Assembly: GCA_026400735.1 (NCBI GenBank)
Contig: JAPLOL010000044.1
Span: 2,501-66,500 of the forward strand
Direction: 5' to 3'
Origin: Alphaproteobacteria bacterium
GTDB lineage: Bacteria; Pseudomonadota; Alphaproteobacteria; Caulobacterales; Aquidulcibacteraceae
Length of the DNA: 64,000 nt
Below, one piece after another: positions 1 through 8,166 of this stretch. The notes beneath the pieces are model-generated. The model worked only from the letters and a program-made list of their open reading frames with translations, made no database searches and was not told the origin of the DNA. How positions within the stretch are numbered: the stretch's first letter is position 1; every line of letters starts with the position of its first letter. Made by a program: the position numbers and the translations under genes.

Positions 1-977
1 AAACGCGCCGCCTGGATGCGGCGACGGCGCTTGCTTGGGTTGGCGGACTTCTGTTCGGCATCGCGGTCATCGCGTTTATCGCGGCCAATTGGGACGTTAC
101 GCCGAAACTTGTACGTTTTGCGACGTTGCTCGTTGCGTTCTTGGGCTTTGCCGCGGGCGCCGCGTGGGCATCGCAAAAGCAGCGCCCCACGCTTTCAAAC
201 ATTCTGCTCACCGTCGCGGCGTTGGTGTTCGCAGCGTCGATTGGCCTGACGGGACAGATCTTCGACATCGCCGGCGATCCGCGCAGTGCAGCATACGGCG
301 CCGGGATTACGGCGTTCGCTTTGGCGATCGCCGGCCGCTCGACCGGCGCAGCACTCGTTGGCCTTGTGTTTATTGCGATTGGCGATTTCACCGAGCACCA
401 ATGGTTTTCTGGCGCAGAATCCGAAGCGCCGTGGATGTTGATCGGCGCGCCGCTTGCTGGCTATCTCGCTTTGCGTTGGGGTTCGGCCGCGCTCGCACAC
501 GCATCAGCGCTTGCGATCATCTATTGCTTCATCTGGTTCGCGACGAAGACCGAAGCGGAAACTGGCGTCTTTCTGTTCCTCGCAATTCTCATGGGCGCGA
601 TGGCCGCCGGCGCGCGTTGGCTGCACGCGCAAGATCGCGCATTTGCCGGAGTCTTTTATGGGTGGTTCACGGCTGGAGCCCTGCTCCTCTTCGCGATCGC
701 GGGATACTTGCCGTGGTTCGGCAGTGAGAGCGGCAATGGCGGCATCGCGCATCGCATTGCTTTGCTCGCCATTTCAGGCGGCGTTCTCGCGCTTGGTCGT
801 TTCGATCGGCACGGGCTTGTCACTGCGATTGGTGTTCTTGGTGTCATCGCATCGATCTGCGCCTTGCTGAGCGACCTCGGACTTGATCTGCTCGCAGCTG
901 CTGGCGTCTTCCTCATATGTGCTGTCGCCGCTTTGATTGGCGGCCTCTTGCTTCGCAACAAGAAGAGCGCCGCATGA
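1..977 (+). CDS. DUF2157 membrane protein, 5'-truncated by window edge
   Basis: The open frame runs in from the window edge (first full codon at 3), so the annotated start lies outside. Residues just before the first internal ATG (126) read GLLFGIAVIAFIAANWD, the typical opening of DUF2157 membrane proteins, followed by at least eight hydrophobic segments. The visible part is almost entirely transmembrane. It ends ATGA-overlapped with a GDYXXLXY-domain gene, its usual partner, which makes the family call firm. The molecular function of this pair is not known; it is a predicted inner-membrane protein. Confidence 0.8.
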   Translation, partial: TRRLDAATALAWVGGLLFGIAVIAFIAANWDVTPKLVRFATLLVAFLGFAAGAAWASQKQRPTLSNILLTVAALVFAASIGLTGQIFDIAGDPRSAAYGAGITAFALAIAGRSTGAALVGLVFIAIGDFTEHQWFSGAESEAPWMLIGAPLAGYLALRWGSAALAHASALAIIYCFIWFATKTEAETGVFLFLAILMGAMAAGARWLHAQDRAFAGVFYGWFTAGALLLFAIAGYLPWFGSESGNGGIAHRIALLAISGGVLALGRFDRHGLVTAIGVLGVIASICALLSDLGLDLLAAAGVFLICAVAALIGGLLLRNKKSAA

Positions 978-1555
978 AAATCCCAGCGCCACAACGCATT
1001 CTCGCAGTCGCCGGCCTTTGCGCCGCGGCACTCGTTGCGCTCGTTGTCACGGAAGGCTTCGCGCGCGAAGGCGGGCAAGAAATTACGTTGCCGATGGAGG
1101 CCGTCGATCCTCGCGCGCTTCTCAGCGGCCACTACGTGCAACTCAACTTTACCAATCGGCTTGAGGCGAACGACGTGTGCCCGTCCAACAGCGCCGGAGA
1201 ATGGGTCGCGCTTCGTCCTGAAAACAACATCTACGTCGCTGCCGGCTCCGCAGACTCTCGCGATCACGCAGAGCGTTTGGGCCCACTGCCGGTGAAAGGC
1301 ACGTTCACATGCTCAGCGCCGACGCCATCGCAAGACGGACTAGAAGCGATGCCGGGTTGGCTTGCGCTCGACCTTGGCGTCGATCGCTTCCATATCAACC
1401 AAGCCGACGCGCTGCGCATCGAACAGGTCTTGCGCGAACAACGGCCAAATGAAGAAACCCGTGCGTTCGCCGTTCTCTCTGTTGGGCGAGACGGTCGCGC
1501 GCGACTGCGCGCGCTGGTCATTGACGGCGAACGCTTCGATCTGCGCTGGCTTTAA
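974..1555 (+). CDS. GDYXXLXY-domain protein
   Basis: 193 residues starting at the ATG that overlaps the previous stop (ATGA). One N-terminal membrane segment (about residues 8-27) is followed by a periplasmic domain. The name-giving motif appears as SGHYVQLNF around residue 56, a degenerate GDYxxLxY. This family is found beside DUF2157 proteins, as here, and the two are presumably co-translated. The frame is open further upstream (to 917) but that part is antisense-like and overlaps the previous gene. No enzymatic role is known. Confidence 0.8.
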   Translation: MKIPAPQRILAVAGLCAAALVALVVTEGFAREGGQEITLPMEAVDPRALLSGHYVQLNFTNRLEANDVCPSNSAGEWVALRPENNIYVAAGSADSRDHAERLGPLPVKGTFTCSAPTPSQDGLEAMPGWLALDLGVDRFHINQADALRIEQVLREQRPNEETRAFAVLSVGRDGRARLRALVIDGERFDLRWL

Positions 1556-2193
1556 GCCCTCGTTTCGCGCGGTTGCAGTAGTGCGTACGCAACGCCACCG
1601 CCAATGAAACCGCCAAGGTGACCTTCCCACGCAATTGGAAAGAAGCCCGCCTCAGAGGCGATGCCCATCAACACGACGTTCACGAAGAAGAGCCCTCCGA
1701 GCGGCCCGCGCACTTGCGGATCGGCGAGCGCCTCGCGCCACGTGCGCCGTGTTGAGAAGAAGAATGCCGTCAACATCCCGCACACCCCGCCCGAGGCGCC
1801 AACCGCGGATGCGTTTGCATCATTCCAGTTGAGGACGAGGAATAGGATCGCGCCGCCAAGCACGGCCACAAAGTAAACGATAAGATAACGCACGGCGCCG
1901 AGCCGCAATGATGGCCAACGTGACGCGCCGAACAAGAAGAGCACATTGCCGCCGACGTGCCACCAGCCGAGGTGCAGGAACGAATGTCCGAACAACGGAC
2001 CAAGCGCCTCCCACCAATGATCGAAATGGGAGGGGCTTTCTGCGTGAAAGCGCGCCGGGCTTAGCGCGAAAGTATAGTCAACAAATTCTTGCGTTGATGC
2101 GGGCGCAGCAAGGAAGGCCAGATACGCCGCCACAATCGAGCCGGTTAACAGCCAAACAACAATAGGCGTCTTCGGTCTTACGTCTTCGTACAC
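1552..2193 (-). CDS. Rhomboid family intramembrane serine protease
   Basis: 213 residues with about six membrane segments. The rhomboid signature is complete: HVGGN (residues 79-83) in TM2, GASG with the catalytic serine at 134, and the catalytic histidine in EGHLGG (192). It cleaves membrane-anchored substrates within the bilayer; the substrate is unknown. It converges on the GDYXXLXY gene with a 4-base overlap and is divergent from hfaA, sharing about 150 bases of upstream region with the holdfast operon. A link to adhesin processing is possible but rests on position only. Confidence 0.9.
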   Translation of the reverse strand: MYEDVRPKTPIVVWLLTGSIVAAYLAFLAAPASTQEFVDYTFALSPARFHAESPSHFDHWWEALGPLFGHSFLHLGWWHVGGNVLFLFGASRWPSLRLGAVRYLIVYFVAVLGGAILFLVLNWNDANASAVGASGGVCGMLTAFFFSTRRTWREALADPQVRGPLGGLFFVNVVLMGIASEAGFFPIAWEGHLGGFIGGGVAYALLQPRETRA

Positions 2194-2347
2194 ATCTCAT
2201 CTCCCGCGCCGTTACGGGACGCTTGAACCAATATGGCAACGCCAAATTCACCATACTAGCGGCGATTTCGCGTCAGAAGCGCTCGCGTGTGTGTGGCACG
2301 CCCATTGCTTTCTCGCTCTGCAGACGAATTTTTGCGGAGCACACAAC

Positions 2348-2707
2348 GTGCGTACGTTCATTATCCTCGGCGCCCTCGCCTTCGCTAGCGCGGCCAACGC
2401 AGATCAAATTCCTGGCGGCGCTGGCGATTTCTCGCGCGGCTTCGGCATGGGCTACGAGTCGTTCGACACGCCAATCAACCCCGCCACGCGTGACGAAAAC
2501 GGCAACCGCACCATCGTCAACGGCCGGATGGAAATTGAAGGCTCTCTCACCGGCGGCCTTCAAGACAGCTTCGCCAGCGGCATCGGCGCTTCGAGCGCCA
2601 TCGGCAACCAACTCAACGTGATCACCCAGGGCAATTACAACACGGTGATCGTGGACTCTACCCAGATCAACAACGGCGACATCACCGCCGTCGTCGGAGA
2701 CGAATAA
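2348..2707 (+). CDS. hfaA: Holdfast anchoring protein HfaA
   Basis: 119 residues from a GTG start, chosen because GGAG (2336-2339) sits 8 bases upstream and the residues that follow form a signal peptide ending near ANA-DQ. The mature part carries SFDTPINPATRDENGNR then a V-N/D-G motif and a Gln/Asn-rich curlin-like tail (GNQLNVITQGNYNTVIVDSTQINNG), the pattern of Caulobacter HfaA, an outer-surface amyloid-like protein that anchors the polar holdfast. The stop overlaps the hfaB start (TAATG). An upstream ATG (2291) has no ribosome site and would put residues before the signal peptide. Confidence 0.85.
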   Translation: MRTFIILGALAFASAANADQIPGGAGDFSRGFGMGYESFDTPINPATRDENGNRTIVNGRMEIEGSLTGGLQDSFASGIGASSAIGNQLNVITQGNYNTVIVDSTQINNGDITAVVGDE

Positions 2708-3702
2708 TGCGCGCGCTGAAAACCTTCGCTGTCCTCGCGGCCACGACCGCTCTCACCGCGTGCGTCACGCCGTTCTCCGGCAATGATGGCATGTACGCGC
2801 TGCCGATCGGCGACGCACCTGTCACCGCGAACCCGACTGCCTACACACCGGCTCTCGATTGCCTGCATAGCTACGCCACGAGCAACAACGTTGCTGCGCC
2901 GCGCATCGCTGTTGGCCGCATCCTCGATTACACCGGTTCTGTCTCAGAAGAAGGCGGGCGCCGCATCACGCAAGGCGCTTCGCTGATGGCGATGTCGGCC
3001 TTTAACAAAGCCGGCGCACGCTTAGTTGAACGCTTCGATACGTCGGTCACGGAACTGGAACTCCGTTACGCGAACAATCGCTTGATCGGCCAAGAAGGCG
3101 CCAACGCGAACGACGAGAACGTCCGCCGCATCTATGCCGGCCAAATGCCGGGCTCCGACTATTACTTCGTCGGCGGCATCACCGAACTCAACTACAACAT
3201 CCGCTCGACCGGCATCGACGCCCAAGGCGGCCACACCGACGCACGCGACGGCGTCGGCAATGCCGGTGCGCGCCTCTACGTGATGAACATCGCGCTCGAC
3301 TTCCGCCTCATCGACACCCGCACGCTCGAAGTTGTCGACGTGATTTCGTATCAAAAGCAGATTATCGGCCGCGAACTGCGCGCTGGCGTGTTCTCGTTCT
3401 TCGACAACACCATTGTCGACATCGCTGGCGGTGAACGCGCTCTTGAGCCCGTTCAACTGGCCGTCCGCGCCGGTGTTGAGCGCGCTGTCGTGGAAGTAAT
3501 GAGCCGCTTCTACAACGTCAGCGACAGCGGCGTTTGCGCCACGGCGCTCCAGGCGTCGGGTGATCCGATGGGCCCTGGCACCACGCAAACCGCAGCGAAC
3601 GTCAGCCCCGCAACCGCCGCGATCGAGCAATCGCGCGCCAATCCGGACAGCTGGAACGATCATCGCGACAACAACTTCACCGGTCTGCGCGGCCGCTCGT
3701 AA
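2707..3702 (+). CDS. hfaB: Holdfast secretion/anchor lipoprotein HfaB (CsgG-like)
   Basis: 331 residues. A lipoprotein signal (LTAC, Cys19) targets it to the outer membrane. The middle is a CsgG/Curli-assembly domain: VGRILDYTGSVSEEGGRRITQGASLM, then GGITELNYNIRS, then DFRLIDTRTLEVVDVISYQKQIIGRE. CsgG-type proteins form oligomeric secretion pores; in Caulobacter HfaB secretes or stabilises HfaA and HfaD. Start overlaps the hfaA stop and hfaD follows 24 bases later, so the three are one operon. The C-terminal 50 residues are low-complexity. Confidence 0.9.
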   Translation: MRALKTFAVLAATTALTACVTPFSGNDGMYALPIGDAPVTANPTAYTPALDCLHSYATSNNVAAPRIAVGRILDYTGSVSEEGGRRITQGASLMAMSAFNKAGARLVERFDTSVTELELRYANNRLIGQEGANANDENVRRIYAGQMPGSDYYFVGGITELNYNIRSTGIDAQGGHTDARDGVGNAGARLYVMNIALDFRLIDTRTLEVVDVISYQKQIIGRELRAGVFSFFDNTIVDIAGGERALEPVQLAVRAGVERAVVEVMSRFYNVSDSGVCATALQASGDPMGPGTTQTAANVSPATAAIEQSRANPDSWNDHRDNNFTGLRGRS

Positions 3703-3726
3703 GAGCGCCGCAACGGAGCCCGCCAA

Positions 3727-4932
3727 ATGCGCGCCGTTCTTTCTCTGCTCGTCACCACAGCGCTCGTGAGTGCGCCGGCTGCCTACGCGCAGTCGAACAA
3801 CCAGTATCAAGGCGGCGACGCCACCGCCGTCACGGATGTCCAAGCTGGTTATGCCAATGACGCCGGCGCGACCGCCGTCGCCAGCGGCAACGCTGTGTCA
3901 ACGACGCAGGAAGACAGCGACACCGACTTGACCAGCTCCCAACACATGGATGGCGAGACCACTGCGGAAGCCAACGCCACCGTGTGGACCGCGACGAACA
4001 ATGTCGCCATTACCTCGGCGGCTGTCGGCAACGGTGGCACAGCTGTGATCAGTGGCGGCTCAAGCAACATCGAAGCTGAGCAACTCGGCCGCGGCAACGC
4101 CAACGCGACCACGACGCTGCGCAACGGGTACGCTTACAACGCAGCTGTCTCCTCCTCGGCCAGCAGCAACACTGCCGCTGTCTCGGCTCAGAACGCCGAA
4201 GTGCGCGTGCTGATGAACCAAGAGAGCACTGGTTCGGTGAATGCGTCGGCCGAGATGGACGCCGATTATGTCGAAGACCAAGCGGTTTCTGGCGTTATCG
4301 CGAGCGCCAACAATCTCAGCATCGGCGGTGAGACCTCCACGATCCTCAACGCCACGCGCCAAAACGCGACAGGCGAAAGCGTTACTGCACGCTCAGATCT
4401 CTACGTCGGCTTGGCCACGGATGCTTCGGGCAACGCGACCGCGAACGCCAACTCGACCACGATCGACAATCAATGGGGTTATGTGAACGCCGCGATCGAA
4501 CAGAATGCGACATCACAGGTTCAAGCTGACTCTTACGTGACGCTTGGCAGCGACTTCACCGGCTTTGCTTCGGCTGGCGCGTACGGCGTCGGCAACCAGG
4601 CGACCGTTGCCAATGTTGGCTCGGACACAGTTCTGGATGTCACGCAGTCCAATGGCGGCGGCGTTTCTGCAAATGCGGCTCTCGCCGGTGACGGCGGCGG
4701 CATGGCGCTCGCCTCTTCCGCAGCTTACGGCAATAGCATCAGCGGTTCGGTGTGCAATGGTTGCGACGCCACCGGCAACGTGCCTGGACTTTACGCCTCA
4801 AGCACGCAAACCAACGATGGCAACGTCTATTCTTCGTCGACGATCCGCACCAACGGCGCGGGCATAGTCGGCGCGACGTCCACCGCTATCGGCAACGCCG
4901 CCACCTACTCGGCGCGCCCGCCGGGCGGCTGA
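3727..4932 (+). CDS. hfaD: Holdfast anchor protein HfaD
   Basis: 401 residues with a clear signal peptide (cleavage near AYA-QSNNQ). The mature chain is very rich in Asn, Thr, Ala, Ser and Gly with irregular repeats of the type A-x-G-N-x-A-T/S-x-x, as expected for a beta-solenoid or amyloid-like surface adhesin. Cys residues are almost absent except CNGCDATG near residue 340. Together with hfaA and hfaB directly upstream it matches HfaD, the membrane-associated adhesin that ties the holdfast to the cell. The identification rests on operon position plus composition, because the sequence is low in conserved motifs. Confidence 0.8.
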   Translation: MRAVLSLLVTTALVSAPAAYAQSNNQYQGGDATAVTDVQAGYANDAGATAVASGNAVSTTQEDSDTDLTSSQHMDGETTAEANATVWTATNNVAITSAAVGNGGTAVISGGSSNIEAEQLGRGNANATTTLRNGYAYNAAVSSSASSNTAAVSAQNAEVRVLMNQESTGSVNASAEMDADYVEDQAVSGVIASANNLSIGGETSTILNATRQNATGESVTARSDLYVGLATDASGNATANANSTTIDNQWGYVNAAIEQNATSQVQADSYVTLGSDFTGFASAGAYGVGNQATVANVGSDTVLDVTQSNGGGVSANAALAGDGGGMALASSAAYGNSISGSVCNGCDATGNVPGLYASSTQTNDGNVYSSSTIRTNGAGIVGATSTAIGNAATYSARPPGG

Positions 4933-4955
4933 GGCTTCAGCCCAATAGCGCCTAA

Positions 4956-5765
4956 CTATTCGCCTTGGAAGTTCTGGTTCATCGCCTCGGCGGGCATCAC
5001 GCCTTCGCAACAAGGCCCGCCGATCGGCCGCGCTGGCACGCCAGCAACGGTGCAACGCGGCGACACGTCTTCGAGCACGACCGAACCTGCTGCGATGCGC
5101 GCATCTTCGCCGACTTCAATGTTGCCAAGCACCTTCGCGCCGGCCCCGATCATCACGCCGCGACGTATCTTCGGATGCCGATCGCCGCCCTCTTTACCAG
5201 TGCCACCAAGCGTCACTGAGTGGAGCATCGAGACATCATCTTCGACGACCGCCGTCTCGCCGATAACGATGCCATGCGCGTGGTCGATGAACACGCCGGC
5301 GCCAATCCTCGCATTCGGGTGGATGTCGACGGCGAACAATTCAGAGACGCGGCTTTGTAGGTGATACGCGAGGATCTCGCGCTCCTGACGCCAAAGCCAA
5401 TTGGCGATGCGATAGGACTGCAGCCCGCCGTATCCTTTAAAGTAGAGAAACGGCTGTAAGTACGTGCGGCACGCAGGATCGCGCTCACGCACGACGCGCA
5501 TGTCGCGGGTCGCTTGCGCAACCAACTCGGGCTCCGACTGATACGCTTCGCGAATCACTTCGCGGAGCTGGAGCGCCGGCAAATCGCCAGCGCCCAGCTT
5601 CTGCGCTAAGTGATACGAGAGCGCGTCCTCAATCCGATCGTGGTGCAAAATCGACGCGTGCAGATACGACGCCAGCAACGGCTCTTCCGCCGCAGCTTGC
5701 ATCGCCTCGACGCGCAGCTGCGCCCAGACACCGCCCGAAGCTTCAAACACGCGTGGCTCGGCCAT
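4956..5765 (-). CDS. cysE: Serine O-acetyltransferase
   Basis: 269 residues. The N-terminal helical SATase domain (residues 10-130) is followed by left-handed beta-helix hexapeptide repeats (about 145-250). Active-site motifs are present: DHAHGIVIGET (161 onward) and GGDRHPKI. It transfers acetyl from acetyl-CoA to L-serine, the first committed step of cysteine synthesis. The C-terminal tail is longer than in the shortest homologs (ends NQNFQGE) but lacks the terminal Ile that docks in CysK. It lies 3 bases downstream of the Nudix gene and is probably cotranscribed with it. Confidence 0.93.
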   Translation of the reverse strand: MAEPRVFEASGGVWAQLRVEAMQAAAEEPLLASYLHASILHHDRIEDALSYHLAQKLGAGDLPALQLREVIREAYQSEPELVAQATRDMRVVRERDPACRTYLQPFLYFKGYGGLQSYRIANWLWRQEREILAYHLQSRVSELFAVDIHPNARIGAGVFIDHAHGIVIGETAVVEDDVSMLHSVTLGGTGKEGGDRHPKIRRGVMIGAGAKVLGNIEVGEDARIAAGSVVLEDVSPRCTVAGVPARPIGGPCCEGVMPAEAMNQNFQGE

Positions 5766-5768
5766 CGC

Positions 5769-6377
5769 CTACTCTCCCTGCCGGAGCATCGCTGCAGTCA
5801 GCGCCGCCGGCAATTGTCCCGTCACCGCCATGTGGTGGGCGCGCAGCACCGCGGCAACCGTGAGGGAGTCGCGAATGTGACCGGCGGCAACTCGATCCAG
5901 CACCTTCAGAAAATGCGCTTTGCGGCGCTGCAGCACCTCAGTCGGGTCAGGATCGGCCTCGCCCGGGGACAAATCGGTCGCGATGAAGATCACAGCCTGC
6001 TCATCGGTCAGTGAGTTAGAGAGGTCCATTTCTAAGACCTGCACCCATTGCCGCGCACGCAGACCGGTCTCTTCTGCGAGTTCACGTTCCGCACATCCCC
6101 GCGCATCTTCGCCAGGTTCAGCGCCGCCTTCCGGTATTTCCCAAGAATATCGCGCGAGTGGAAACCGCCACTGGCCGACCAGATGGACGCAGCCTTCAGC
6201 ATCGATCGGCAACACGCCCACGGCCAAGCGGCGCACACGTATCACACCGTAATAACCCTTCGCGCCGTCAGGGCGTATGACGTCATGTTCGTCGATCCGG
6301 AACCAATCGTTCTCGAACGCGTGCGCCATACCCTTGACGATCCAAGGATTGCCGCCTTCATCCCATGTATCACTCAT
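5769..6377 (-). CDS. Nudix hydrolase, ADP-ribose pyrophosphatase type
   Basis: 202 residues. A canonical Nudix box GX5EX7REUXEEXGU is visible: GGAEPGE, then seven residues, then RELAEETGL. Upstream of it is the beta strand that gives the -LVGQWRFP-...SWEIPEGG pattern typical of the NudF/ADP-ribose pyrophosphatase group. The exact nucleotide-diphosphate substrate cannot be read from sequence. It precedes cysE by 3 bases on the same strand. Divergent from a nitroreductase gene. Confidence 0.85.
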   Translation of the reverse strand: MSDTWDEGGNPWIVKGMAHAFENDWFRIDEHDVIRPDGAKGYYGVIRVRRLAVGVLPIDAEGCVHLVGQWRFPLARYSWEIPEGGAEPGEDARGCAERELAEETGLRARQWVQVLEMDLSNSLTDEQAVIFIATDLSPGEADPDPTEVLQRRKAHFLKVLDRVAAGHIRDSLTVAAVLRAHHMAVTGQLPAALTAAMLRQGE

Positions 6378-6422
6378 CCTATCTGTCTAGCCTCGGGCGC
6401 GCGTCCGCGCCACGGAGAGAAC

Positions 6423-7052
6423 ATGCCCCTTCCGCTATCCGCCATTCCCTCTCAGCCGCACGAGAACGAGCCCGCTGACGCAGTGCATGAAAGCGCCGAG
6501 ACGCTCGCCCTGCTGGCGCGCCGCCGGTCGTTGAAGCTGATGCATTTGCAGGCGCCAGCGCCGAGTGCTGAAGAACTTGATGCGCTGATCAATCTAGCTG
6601 CACGCGTGCCGGATCATGGCAAACTCGGGCCGTGGCGTTTCGTGATCATCGATGGCGAAGGCCGCACACGCGCAGGCGCGGCGCTTGAGCAGGTCATCAG
6701 AAACGATGAGGGCGTTGATGATGCGCGCCGCGAATTTGTGCGCGGCTGGTTCAACCGTGCGCCAGCATGCGTGATGGTTGTGTCGTCGCCGCGGCCTAGC
6801 CCGAAAGTGCCAGAGTGGGAGCAAGTGCTCTCTGCAGGCGCCGTATGCTTCAACCTGCTCCTGGCGGCGCATGCGCTTGGCTATGCTGGCAGTTGGCTGA
6901 CCGAGTGGCCGACGTTTGACGAGCGCGCGCGCGTTGCGTTGGGCCTTGCCGCGGAAGAGCGCGTCGCTGGCTTTGTTTATCTCGGGACTGCCGCGCAGGG
7001 CGCAGCGGAGCGCGTGCGCGCTGATGTCAGCTCGCGGATTTCACGATTTTAG
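6423..7052 (+). CDS. Nitroreductase family protein (YdjA-like)
   Basis: 209 residues from ATG 6423, preceded by GGAGAG at good spacing. The frame is open far upstream but only as an antisense shadow of the Nudix gene. Motifs: RRSLKLM at the N-terminal FMN phosphate site, AARVPDHGKLGPWRFVII, and the C-terminal GYAGSWLTEWP. This is the short YdjA-like nitroreductase fold, FMN-dependent and dimeric; the physiological substrate is unknown. Its 3' end overlaps the convergent acyltransferase gene by 26 bases. Confidence 0.85.
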   Translation: MPLPLSAIPSQPHENEPADAVHESAETLALLARRRSLKLMHLQAPAPSAEELDALINLAARVPDHGKLGPWRFVIIDGEGRTRAGAALEQVIRNDEGVDDARREFVRGWFNRAPACVMVVSSPRPSPKVPEWEQVLSAGAVCFNLLLAAHALGYAGSWLTEWPTFDERARVALGLAAEERVAGFVYLGTAAQGAAERVRADVSSRISRF

Positions 7053-8121
7053 CGGCAGACTGCGAGGGCGAGGGCGCGCCGACATCGTTGCTGACTTCTG
7101 GGTTGCTGGCCTCTGGGCGATCTGCATCAACCCAGCAGCGCGCTACCGAACTCCAGCGCCGATCGCCGCCGAGCCACAGCACATATTGATCGGGCCGCTC
7201 GCCGATCCGCCGCTCCATCCAATCCAAGATTTCGTTGGTGATGCGGACGTCGGCTTCGGTGTCGTCGCGGTCCGGCGCGGGGATCACCGGGCTCCATTCC
7301 ATGATGAGGTGGCGATCGCTGACGATGAACGGCACGCACGTCACGATCGGCGTTTGACTAAGTCGCGACAATCGCGCCGTGCCGAGCGCGAATGTTTGCG
7401 AGGCATAGCCAGCAAAGGGTCGCGTAAGCCCGCCGCCCTTCTCTGCGCCCCATGAAGCATCGGACGCGATAGCCACCGCGCCACCAGGCTCACGCAAGTG
7501 GTGCAACAAGCGCACTAGGAACGATTTGCCCGCGACTTCGGCGATATCGACATTGCCTTCCCGCATGGAGCGGATGCCGGCGATCATCTCGCGCATCTGC
7601 AAACGCACGCGCAGCCCGCGCGGTGTCTTTGCCTGCGTCATCGGCGCGATAACCGTCGCCAGCCGGTGCGGAAGAATCCAGGGCATATAAATGCACGACA
7701 TCGCTTCACGCGAAAAATGCCCAGTCGCGATGATGAAAGATTGCTTGGGATCGTTCAGGAATGCGGGTGCGCCGCGCATGTCGACCGTCCACTCGCGTGA
7801 ACGCTCCAAGCCCGAAGCCACGCGGGTCGCGTTCACGTGATCGCGGAAGGGGCGACCGAGCCAATCGGCGGCTATGTCGTTGATCCTCTGCCCGGGCAGC
7901 GCCGCGCGCATATCCTTGCGTGCACGCATACCGACTGGCGAGGCAGCGAGCATCGCTTGGACGGCGTCTGCGAGCCCATAGGCCCATGAGCGCGGCAAAA
8001 TCAGCGTCGCGGTGCGCAAGATGATGAATAGCAGAGCGCGGAAAGCCTCGACGGCTTGCGTCAGGGCGACGCGGCGCATGCGCGCGCCGCTGGCCCAAAC
8101 TGACCGCATTCCCGTAAGCAT
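7027..8121 (-). CDS. LpxL/HtrB-like lipid A acyltransferase family protein
   Basis: 364 residues with a hydrophobic N-terminal segment (about 28-50). Belongs to the Kdo2-lipid A acyltransferase family, judging from FIIATGHFS..., the middle DASWGAEKGGGLTRPFAGYASQTFALGTARLSR (the family's D..xG..FFG..a...G block) and RPDQYVLWLGGDRRW at the end. The usual catalytic HX4D/E is off register: after His comes F-S-R-E, so the acidic residue is at +4, not +5. Hence it may acylate another lipid or use a shifted dyad. The C-terminal 40 residues are low-complexity. Other in-frame ATGs at 8109 and 8079 could be the start. Confidence 0.75.
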   Translation of the reverse strand: MLTGMRSVWASGARMRRVALTQAVEAFRALLFIILRTATLILPRSWAYGLADAVQAMLAASPVGMRARKDMRAALPGQRINDIAADWLGRPFRDHVNATRVASGLERSREWTVDMRGAPAFLNDPKQSFIIATGHFSREAMSCIYMPWILPHRLATVIAPMTQAKTPRGLRVRLQMREMIAGIRSMREGNVDIAEVAGKSFLVRLLHHLREPGGAVAIASDASWGAEKGGGLTRPFAGYASQTFALGTARLSRLSQTPIVTCVPFIVSDRHLIMEWSPVIPAPDRDDTEADVRITNEILDWMERRIGERPDQYVLWLGGDRRWSSVARCWVDADRPEASNPEVSNDVGAPSPSQSAAKIVKSAS

Positions 8122-8166
8122 TGCTCTGGTCCGTCGTAACCGGGCTTACAAAGCAACGACCGCGCC

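Noticed and set aside
2291-2347. Upstream ATG start for hfaA
   Set aside because: No ribosome site and would place non-signal residues before the signal peptide; GTG 2348 has GGAG at 8 bases.
3022-3843. 273-residue minus-strand ORF across hfaB and hfaD
   Set aside because: Crosses two plus-strand genes with strong motifs and has no ribosome site or domain.
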